A stretch of DNA of 16,750 nucleotides from JAJRVH01 sp964505995 (GTDB lineage Bacteria > Pseudomonadota > Zetaproteobacteria > Mariprofundales > Mariprofundaceae), in NCBI GenBank assembly GCA_964505995.1, contig CAZDLB010000035.1:1-16750 (forward strand), in the 5' to 3' direction. Positions 1-6,376 of this stretch are shown here, in pieces. The notes beneath the pieces were generated by a model that was given only the letters and a program-made list of their open reading frames with translations, was not told the origin of the DNA and did no database searches. Position numbers and translations under genes: made by a program. Within the stretch, counting starts at the first letter, position 1. Every line of letters starts with the position of its first letter.

Positions 1-576
1 GCCGGTGTTGATGAGGTCGGGCGGGGGCCGCTGGCCGGGCCCGTGGTCACGGCCGCGGTGGTGCTGGCGCCGGACGATCCGATGCTCGGGCAGTACCGCG
101 ATTCCAAGAGGCTGGCCGAGAGGAAGAGGGAGAGGCTGTATCACCATATCCGCAGGCACGCGCGCGCCTGCCGTGTAAGCATGGCCACGGTTGAGGAGAT
201 CGACCGGCTGAATATCCTTGAGGCGACGATGCTTGCGATGCGCCGCAGCGTGGAGGGTCTGCCCCTGCGGCCCGGGCGCGTACTCGTGGACGGCAACCGT
301 GTGCCGCCGCTGGCGCTGCCGACCGAGGCCGTGATCGGTGGTGACGACTCGGTGCAGCCGATCGCTGCGGCATCCATTGTCGCGAAGGTCGTCCGCGACC
401 GCTACATGCGCATGCTCGATCGGCGTTATCCCGGCTACGGCTTTGCCGGTCACAAGGGCTATGGCACGAAGGCGCACATGCAGGCGCTGGCGGAGCTCGG
501 ACCGAGCCCGGCGCATCGGGTTAGCTTTGCGCCGGTCGCGAAACTGCTCGATGGACAGGGGGTGAGGCATGCTTGA
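1..576 (+). CDS. rnhB: Ribonuclease HII (5' end cut by window edge)
   Basis: RNase HII is a cytoplasmic enzyme that nicks the RNA strand of RNA-DNA hybrids and removes single ribonucleotides misincorporated in DNA. The frame is open from base 1, where it reads AGVDEVGRGPLAGPVVTAAV, the family's N-terminal catalytic block; compared with E. coli RnhB only about a dozen N-terminal residues are missing. All four acidic active-site residues are present: D and E in VDEVGRG, D in VDGNR (near base 290) and D 18 residues later in GGDDS, the same spacing as E. coli D108/D126. The block AASIVAKVVRD and the C-terminal HKGYGT are also typical. The internal ATG at base 43 is not the real start. The stop lies inside the next gene (8 bp overlap), so the two are probably translated from one mRNA. 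In many proteobacteria rnhB follows lpxB; upstream genes are outside this window. Confidence 0.96.
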   Translation, partial: AGVDEVGRGPLAGPVVTAAVVLAPDDPMLGQYRDSKRLAERKRERLYHHIRRHARACRVSMATVEEIDRLNILEATMLAMRRSVEGLPLRPGRVLVDGNRVPPLALPTEAVIGGDDSVQPIAAASIVAKVVRDRYMRMLDRRYPGYGFAGHKGYGTKAHMQALAELGPSPAHRVSFAPVAKLLDGQGVRHA

Positions 577-1588
577 AGCGGCGATGCTGTTGCTGCTGGC
601 GCTGGTGGTGGTGTTTCTCGCCGCACAGATGTTCACCAATGCGCTGGAATGGCTGGGCGAGCGCCTTGGCGTATCCGAGGGCGTGACCGGTTCGGTGTTC
701 GCGGCCGTGGGCACGGCGATGCCGGAAACCATCGTGCCAATGGTTGCCGTACTCGCCGGCGGTGCGGCGGTCGAGGTCAACCATGCCGTGGGCCTTGGCG
801 CCATCCTCGGCGCGCCGTTCATGCTCGGCACGCTCAGCCTCGGCCTGATGGCCTGGTTTGCCGGCCGCAAGCGCGGCTGGAGCGATGCCTTCACGCCCGA
901 GCCCAGTGGCCTGAAGCGCGACATGACGGTGTTTCTCAGCGGCTATGCGCTGGCCGTGCTGGTCGCGCTGCTGCCCGAAAGCTGGCGGCATGTGCGGCTG
1001 CTGGCGGCCGTTGGCATGTTCGTCATCTATTTCATGTATCTGATGGCCACGATCCGGGCCAGCGCCGGGCTGGTGGCCGAGGGACACGGCACCGAGGCCG
1101 GCGAGGAGCTGTATGCCGGGCGCCTGCTGCGTCCGGGCATGGGCCTGGCCGTGGCGCAGCTGCTGCTGGGGCTGGCGGCGCTGATCTGGGGCGCCAGGCT
1201 GTTCGTGCAGGGTGCCGAATCGATGAGCGCGATCCTCGGCATCGGGGCGCTGGTCGTGTCGCTGCTGATCGTGCCGGTGGCGACCGAGCTTCCGGAGAAG
1301 GTGAACTCGATCCTGTGGATTCGGCGACGCCGCGACACACTGGCCTTCGGCAACATCACCGGCGCGATGGTCTTCCAGGGCACGATCATCCCCGGCATCG
1401 GCATGCTGATCATGCCCTGGCATATCGACAGCCCCCATGCCGTGGCCTCGGTGATCCTGGCGCTGTGCGGTTCGCTGTGGCTGATGTTTCTGATGCATTC
1501 CGGTCGCCTCCGGCCGGTCTGGCTGCTGGGCAATGCGCTGTTCTATGGCGCATTCATCCTCTATGTCCTTGCATCGGGCAGCGGCTAG
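569..1588 (+). CDS. CaCA-superfamily (Na+/Ca2+ exchanger-like) membrane antiporter
   Basis: A 339-residue polytopic inner-membrane protein with about ten hydrophobic segments and the inverted-repeat layout of the Ca2+/cation antiporter superfamily. Repeat 1 carries GTAMPE (residues 48-53) and repeat 2 carries ATELPE (residues 238-243), matching the GTSLPE-type alpha repeats whose glutamates bind cations. The start is ATG 569, preceded by a strong Shine-Dalgarno (AGGGGGTGAGG, about 556-566) inside the end of rnhB. Family members exchange Ca2+ for Na+ or H+. Here several residues that coordinate ions in NCX_Mj look replaced: the Ser after Thr in both motifs (Ala, Glu), and the GSNxxN-type segments read LGAPFML and TGAMVFQ. 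The substrate is therefore uncertain. A second cation antiporter follows 118 bp downstream, which suggests a role in ion homeostasis (inference). Family assignment is good; specificity is unknown. Confidence 0.82.
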   Translation: MLEAAMLLLLALVVVFLAAQMFTNALEWLGERLGVSEGVTGSVFAAVGTAMPETIVPMVAVLAGGAAVEVNHAVGLGAILGAPFMLGTLSLGLMAWFAGRKRGWSDAFTPEPSGLKRDMTVFLSGYALAVLVALLPESWRHVRLLAAVGMFVIYFMYLMATIRASAGLVAEGHGTEAGEELYAGRLLRPGMGLAVAQLLLGLAALIWGARLFVQGAESMSAILGIGALVVSLLIVPVATELPEKVNSILWIRRRRDTLAFGNITGAMVFQGTIIPGIGMLIMPWHIDSPHAVASVILALCGSLWLMFLMHSGRLRPVWLLGNALFYGAFILYVLASGSG

Positions 1589-1651
1589 GCCGATTCTGGC
1601 CTGTCTCTTGCTTCCGTGACGGACGCAAGTGCAATGATTTTCCTATCCCGA

Positions 1652-1691
1652 ATGGCCGGGCCGGGCCAAATGCGGCTCCTTCCCGGGCCAT
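1652..1691 (+). repeat. GC-rich stem-loop in the leader of the Na+/H+ antiporter gene
   Basis: ATGGCC (1652-1657) followed by GGG (1658-1660) can pair with CCC (1682-1684) and GGCCAT (1686-1691), with G1685 bulged and a loop of about 21 nt. It lies in the 118-bp spacer between the two antiporter genes and ends 6 nt before the Shine-Dalgarno at 1698. There is no T-tract, so a classical terminator is unlikely. It could affect mRNA stability or translation of the downstream gene; this is inference. Confidence 0.4.
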
Positions 1692-1697
1692 CCAAGC

Positions 1698-1704
1698 GAG
1701 GTGA
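1698..1704 (+). promoter_or_regulatory. Ribosome binding site that fixes the antiporter start at ATG 1707
   Basis: GAGGTGA sits with its GAGG core five bases before ATG 1707. A GTG at 1701 is in the same frame two codons earlier, but it lies within this Shine-Dalgarno and has no comparable site of its own, so ATG 1707 is preferred. Confidence 0.6.
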
Positions 1705-1706
1705 CC

Positions 1707-3095
1707 ATGATCCTGACCCTGTTGTGCGTGGCCGGCATCCTGTATCTGGCGTTGCAGCTCGAGGACAAGCTCAAGCTGCCCTCGCCGCTGGGGCTGATCG
1801 CGCTGGCCTTTGCCTTTGAGCATTTCTTCACGCTCTCGCCGCTGTTTACCGCCGATCCGAGGAGCTTTGCGACGCTGGTGCTGTTTCTGCTGCCGGTGCT
1901 GCTGATCTCGGATTCGCTGGAGCTGAAGGTCGCGGATCTGAAGGAGCATGGCTTAAGCCTTTTCTATCTCGCGGTCGTGGCCGTGGCGCTGTCGGTTGTC
2001 ACGGCCATCTTCACGGCCGACTGGATCTTCGGCGAGTATCACCTGTCGGTCGCAGCCGTCATCGTGCTGTTCGCGATGGTGCTGGCCACCGATCCGGTAT
2101 CCGTCGTCAGCATCTTTTCGAAGTTCGAGCTTCCGCACCGGCTGAAGATTCTCGCCGAGGGCGAGAGCCTGTTCAACGATGCGACGGCGCTGATCGTGTT
2201 CGTGTTCATCGGCCTGTATGCGCTGGGCGGCGGCGAGATTACCGCCGGCTATGTCGCGCAGATCTCCGTGACCGTCGTGCTCGGTTCGGCGGCGCTCGGC
2301 GTTGCGGTCGGTTATCTCGGTCTGCTGGCGCTGAAGACGACGGAGAACCGTACGGCCGAGATGATGGTGATCCTGATGACCGGCTACGGCGCCTTCGAGC
2401 TGGCCGAGCATTTCTACGCGCTGCTGAACATCTTCGGAGCGCACTCGCACATGCATCTCTCCGGCATCCTGGCCTGCATCTTCGCGACGATCACCGTGCA
2501 TCACGTGATGACGCAGGCGATCGCCGATGACGAGAAGCAGATCGTGGCCGATGAGGCCGAACTGCAGAAGCAGGTCGAGGGCGAACAGCGTTCCCGCCGC
2601 ATCATCCAGGCCGCGCTCCGGCGCATCATGGCCACGGCCGAGGAACGCGACCGGCATGTGCGCACGAAGGAGGATATCCAGCTGCTGGCGCTGGTGGCCA
2701 ACACCATCCTGTTCATCGCGATGGCCGAGATCATCAATGTGGACCTGCTGTGGCAGTACAAGGGCGAGATTTTCGCGATGTTCCTGGCCACGACCGTGAT
2801 CCGCGCGCTGATGATGGGCAAGTTCGCGATCATCACCAATCAGACGACGAAGATGACCGATGTGAATCTGCGCTGGTGGGGCGTGCTGACCTTCGCCGGC
2901 ATCAAGGGCGGGCTTTCGGTCGTGATGCTGATGATGATTCCGGCCGACTTTCCGCATCTGGAGATGTTCCAGGCCGTCGTCATCGGCGTGATCATGCTCT
3001 CGACCTTCATCTATTCCGGCCTGCTGCTGTGGATCATCGCGCGCAACCGCGAGGCCTTCGCCCGCGAACTGGCCGAGGAGGGCGGGCATCACTGA
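1707..3095 (+). CDS. NhaP-type (CPA1) Na+/H+ antiporter
   Basis: A 462-residue inner-membrane protein of the monovalent cation:proton antiporter-1 family, which expels Na+ (or K+) in exchange for H+. Diagnostic segments are ATDPVSVVS (about residues 127-135) and GESLFNDATAL (about 152-162), which holds the CPA1 Asn-Asp ion-binding pair. The later MHLSGILACIFATI and FAGIKGGLSVVML match the second half of the family fold. Roughly twelve hydrophobic segments are visible. Between the two halves lies an unusually long charged stretch (about residues 272-325), rich in Glu, Lys, Arg and Gln, that looks like a cytoplasmic coiled coil. The ATG at 1707 is chosen over GTG 1701 because GAGGTGA forms the ribosome binding site. 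It probably shares a transcript with the exchanger upstream, and a strong terminator follows 27 bp after its stop. Ion preference cannot be read from the sequence. Confidence 0.9.
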   Translation: MILTLLCVAGILYLALQLEDKLKLPSPLGLIALAFAFEHFFTLSPLFTADPRSFATLVLFLLPVLLISDSLELKVADLKEHGLSLFYLAVVAVALSVVTAIFTADWIFGEYHLSVAAVIVLFAMVLATDPVSVVSIFSKFELPHRLKILAEGESLFNDATALIVFVFIGLYALGGGEITAGYVAQISVTVVLGSAALGVAVGYLGLLALKTTENRTAEMMVILMTGYGAFELAEHFYALLNIFGAHSHMHLSGILACIFATITVHHVMTQAIADDEKQIVADEAELQKQVEGEQRSRRIIQAALRRIMATAEERDRHVRTKEDIQLLALVANTILFIAMAEIINVDLLWQYKGEIFAMFLATTVIRALMMGKFAIITNQTTKMTDVNLRWWGVLTFAGIKGGLSVVMLMMIPADFPHLEMFQAVVIGVIMLSTFIYSGLLLWIIARNREAFARELAEEGGHH

Positions 3096-3122
3096 AGCCG
3101 ATGCTCCCTGCCGGCCACACAC

Positions 3123-3154
3123 AAAAAAGCCCCGCATCACTGCGGGGCCTTTTT
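3123..3154. terminator. Bidirectional intrinsic terminator between convergent operons
   Basis: GCCCCGCA (3129-3136) pairs perfectly with TGCGGGGC (3141-3148) around a 4-nt TCAC loop. Six A residues lie on the left (3123-3128) and five T residues on the right (3150-3154), so it works as a T-tailed terminator on both strands. It serves the antiporter gene ending at 3095 on the plus strand and the efflux operon ending at 3272 on the minus strand. Confidence 0.93.
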
Positions 3155-3162
3155 CACAATGA

Positions 3163-3209
3163 GGTGTCTGATGCCGGTTCTAGGGAGGGAGGGAGGAGGG
3201 AGCGACACC
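3163..3209 (+). repeat. Candidate G-quadruplex inside an inverted repeat
   Basis: Bases 3183-3200 read as four G-triplets with spacers A, A and AGGA, which satisfies the G3+N1-7 quadruplex rule on the plus strand. The tract is flanked by GGTGTC (3163-3168) and GACACC (3204-3209), an exact inverted repeat; an alternative pairing is TGTCTG (3165-3170) with CAGACA (3209-3214). It lies just after the antiporter terminator and in the 3' untranslated region of the minus-strand efflux operon, where the RNA would be C-rich. No gene is visible in 3155-3271. Function is unknown. Confidence 0.5.
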
Positions 3210-3271
3210 AGACAGGTACGAACCATAGCCATCCGGCGTGACAGGGCTGTGAAGGCCGCGTGAAGAAATCT

Positions 3272-6200
3272 TTAACTTGCCGCCGCTGCTGCGCGGACGC
3301 GCGCCAGCAGTCGTTCGCCGAGATGCTTGCAGTCCAGCGCCACGCCGAGCGCGGCCGGCACCGAAAACAGCGTGATCACCGTCGAGAACATCAACCCCCA
3401 GGACAGCGCCAGCGCCATCGGTGCGACGAAGGGATCGAAACCACCCCAGCCATACGCTGTCGGCAGCAGGCCGACGACGGTCGTGATCGCAGTCAGCAGC
3501 ACCGCGCGCAGCCGCCGGCGCCCGCTTTCGATGATGGCCTCACGCCACGGTGTGCCGGCATCGAGCTGCCGTTGGATGAATACGGCCAAGACGAGCGATG
3601 CGTTGACGACAACCCCGGTCAGCGCGACGAAGCCCATCATCGCCATGAAGGACAGGGGTTCGCCGTGCAGGAAGAAGCCGACGATGATGCCGATCGCGCC
3701 GAACGGAATCGCCAGCATGACCAGGATCGGATAGCTGATGCGATTGAACTGGATGGCCAGGATGACGAAGATGCCGGCCAGCGCGAACAGGAAGCTGAAG
3801 GCGAGCCCGCGCACCGATTCCTGGCTGCGCTCCTCCTCGCCGCCCAGATGCACATGCACCGACCCGGCATCGCCTGCCAGCCACCGATCCTTCATCGCGG
3901 CGACGCGGTTGTTGAGCTCCTTGGAGGTGATGACCTTGCTGTCGACCTCGGCGGAGACATTGATGACGCGGTTGCCGTCCTTGTGCCGGATGCTGGTGGC
4001 GCCCGGGGTCTGTTCCAGATGCGCGATCCTGGAAAGCGGCACCAGGCCGCCGCGCTGATTCGGGATCTCTAGCTGCATCAGCGTATCCGGATCATGGCGC
4101 GCCGACTCCGGGAAGCGGATCGTGACATCGACCTCCTCCTTGCCGCGCTTGAGCGTGGAAACACGGATGCCGTCGAAGGCGGCGCGGATATGCGTCGCCG
4201 TCGTCGCCAGGTCCACGCCGGCATAGGCGGCCAGCGCCCGATCGAGCACGATGTGCAGCTCCGGATCACCCGGCTCCAGATCGCTTTCGATCGCATAGAC
4301 GCCGTCGATCTTCGCAAGCATCGCCATCAGCCGCTTCGCCGTGCGCGTCATCGCGGCCTCGTCGCTGCCGGTGAGTTCGACCTGCAGTGCGCGGCCAACG
4401 GGTGGGCCCGGCTTCTGCATCGCAAAGCTGATGTCGAGATCGGGGAACAGCGGCGGAATCTCCTCCTGCAGCCGCTCCATGACGCTGTAGGCCGAGATCG
4501 TGCGCTCGGTGAACGGAATCAGGATGATGCGCTCAAAACCGAAGCGGTCGCCGATCAGCTTCAGCGCCTCGCGCTGGTCGGCGCTGTTCTCGCCGGCGAT
4601 CATCGTCGTGGTTTCCAGAATCTCCGGGTCGATGCGCTTGCGCACCTCGACATCCAGCTGCTTGAGGCGGTCGCGCATCTGCTCCAGCGTCGTGCCGATG
4701 GGCATGGCCACGCGCAGATAGAACGTGGACTCCGCGCCGGAAGGAAACAGCTGGAACTTCATCTGCGTAGCCAGCAGCCCGGCCCCGGCAAGGCCGAGCA
4801 CGGTCAGCAGGATGGTCAGATAGCGCAGCTTCAGCGCCCAGCGCAAAAACCAGGTGTAGATCCCGGTGAGCTTCACGAACAGCCAGCGCTCCTTCGGATG
4901 CTTGTTGGGATTGGCCACGTCGCGGATATGGTTGGGCAGGATGAACAGCGCCTCCCACCACGAGAACAGCAGCAGCGTGACGACGACGACCGGGATCGAG
5001 AAGATGAACTTGCCGATGATGCCGTCCATGTGCATCAGCGGCAGAAAGGCGACGATCGTCGTCAGCACCGTGGCCGAGACCGGCCCGATCAGCTCGTGCG
5101 TGCCCTCGATGACGGCCTTCTCCGGCGGCAGTCCCTGCTCCATGTGCCAGGTCGCGTTCTCGCCGATGATGATCGCATCGTCCACCATCAGGCCGAGCAC
5201 GATGATGAAGCCGAACATCGTCAGCAGGTTCAGCGTCACGCCGGCCATGTAGAGCGCCAGCAGACCGGAGAAGAAGATGATCGGCAGGCCCCAGGCCGTC
5301 GTCAGCGCCACGGACGGGCGCAGGAACAGCATCAGCGTCACCAGCACCAGAGCCAGACCGATGGCGCCGTTCTGCGTCAGCACCCCCAGGCGCAGGCGCG
5401 TGATGGTCGAGAAATCATTGTAGATGCGGACGTTCACACCCTCGCCATATTTTTCCGGCACCGTCTTCAGGTAGGAGCGCACGCGGTCCACGAGCTGGAT
5501 GATGTCGGCCTCACCCTTCTTCAGAATGATCATGTTCAGCGCCGGATCGCCCTGGGCGGCGACATAGCGGGTGGGCCGCTCCAGCGTCTGCGTGACCCGG
5601 GCGACGTCGCCCAGACGCAGGGTCTCGCCGCGATCATTGGCGCGGATGACGAGGTTCGCAGCATCCTCGGCCGAGGTGAACTCGCCGGTGATGCGGATGA
5701 TACGCTGGCCATCGGGCGCCTTCAGATGGCCGCCTGGGGCGTTGATGTTCCAGCCCTGAATCAGCCGGATCAGATCGGCGGTGGCCACGCGGTGGTGGCG
5801 CATCTTCTCCGGATCCGGCACGATGCGGATCTCCTCCTTGCGATCGCCCTGCACCAGCACCTTGGCCACGCCGTCGATGTTCAGTACGTCATCCTCGATC
5901 GCATCGCCCAGATGCTTAAGCGTGAGCGGATCGAAGTCGCCGAAGATCGAGAAGGTCAGCACCGGGGCCTGCTCGGACTTGACCTCGGTGATCACCGGAT
6001 CGGCCGGCAGATCGTTCGGCAGGTCGGCACGGTTGATGGCCTGCTGGATATCCGAGACCAGGCGCGAGCGATCCTCGTAGTTCGGATCCACCTCGATCGT
6101 GATCTGCATCGAGCCGGGGAAGGCGGTGGAGCGGATGACATTGATGCCGTCGATGCTCTTCAGCTCCCGTTCGATCGGCGTGACCAGCAGCTGCTCGACC

Positions 6201-6376
6201 TCGCGTGGCGCGGTGCCGGGATAGCCGGCGCCGATTGCGACGATATCGAAATTGACGCTGGGAAAGGCCTCGCGCTGGATGTTCAGCCCGGCATAGATGC
6301 CGCCGGCCAGCAGCATCAGCGACATCAGATTCACCAGAACGCCACGGCGCACGAAGAAGGCAATCATGGCCTTCAT
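3272..6376 (-). CDS. RND-superfamily efflux permease (HAE1-like)
   Basis: A 1034-residue inner-membrane pump of the AcrB/MexB type, which uses the proton gradient to export substrates through a tripartite complex. The N-terminal MKAMIAFFVRRGVLVNLMSL starts TM1; a large periplasmic loop follows with the typical YPGTAPREVEQ and an FPGSMQITIEVD segment, then the TM2-TM6 bundle, a second periplasmic loop and TM8-TM12. TM4 reads GLMVDDAIIIGEN, with D399 and D400 matching the AcrB proton-relay pair D407/D408. TM10 reads VALTGVVVNASLVL, with Asn925 near the position of AcrB K940 and no lysine in the helix. This GVVVN form occurs in a subgroup of RND pumps, so it need not be inactivating. The start overlaps the TolC-family stop in an ATGA (6373-6376), so the two are translationally coupled. 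No membrane fusion protein gene is visible. Substrate unknown. Confidence 0.93.
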   Translation of the reverse strand: MKAMIAFFVRRGVLVNLMSLMLLAGGIYAGLNIQREAFPSVNFDIVAIGAGYPGTAPREVEQLLVTPIERELKSIDGINVIRSTAFPGSMQITIEVDPNYEDRSRLVSDIQQAINRADLPNDLPADPVITEVKSEQAPVLTFSIFGDFDPLTLKHLGDAIEDDVLNIDGVAKVLVQGDRKEEIRIVPDPEKMRHHRVATADLIRLIQGWNINAPGGHLKAPDGQRIIRITGEFTSAEDAANLVIRANDRGETLRLGDVARVTQTLERPTRYVAAQGDPALNMIILKKGEADIIQLVDRVRSYLKTVPEKYGEGVNVRIYNDFSTITRLRLGVLTQNGAIGLALVLVTLMLFLRPSVALTTAWGLPIIFFSGLLALYMAGVTLNLLTMFGFIIVLGLMVDDAIIIGENATWHMEQGLPPEKAVIEGTHELIGPVSATVLTTIVAFLPLMHMDGIIGKFIFSIPVVVVTLLLFSWWEALFILPNHIRDVANPNKHPKERWLFVKLTGIYTWFLRWALKLRYLTILLTVLGLAGAGLLATQMKFQLFPSGAESTFYLRVAMPIGTTLEQMRDRLKQLDVEVRKRIDPEILETTTMIAGENSADQREALKLIGDRFGFERIILIPFTERTISAYSVMERLQEEIPPLFPDLDISFAMQKPGPPVGRALQVELTGSDEAAMTRTAKRLMAMLAKIDGVYAIESDLEPGDPELHIVLDRALAAYAGVDLATTATHIRAAFDGIRVSTLKRGKEEVDVTIRFPESARHDPDTLMQLEIPNQRGGLVPLSRIAHLEQTPGATSIRHKDGNRVINVSAEVDSKVITSKELNNRVAAMKDRWLAGDAGSVHVHLGGEEERSQESVRGLAFSFLFALAGIFVILAIQFNRISYPILVMLAIPFGAIGIIVGFFLHGEPLSFMAMMGFVALTGVVVNASLVLAVFIQRQLDAGTPWREAIIESGRRRLRAVLLTAITTVVGLLPTAYGWGGFDPFVAPMALALSWGLMFSTVITLFSVPAALGVALDCKHLGERLLARVRAAAAAS

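Noticed and set aside
521..1498. Minus-strand open frame of 325 codons opposite the CaCA gene
   Set aside because: Composition is His/Gln/Arg-rich without a recognisable domain; the plus-strand exchanger has clear membrane segments, motifs and a strong ribosome site.
1701..1706. GTG 1701 as start of the NhaP antiporter
   Set aside because: The codon lies inside the GAGGTGA ribosome site that suits ATG 1707.
1953..3140. Minus-strand open frame of 395 codons opposite the NhaP gene
   Set aside because: Same shadow pattern; its start would lie within the terminator hairpin.
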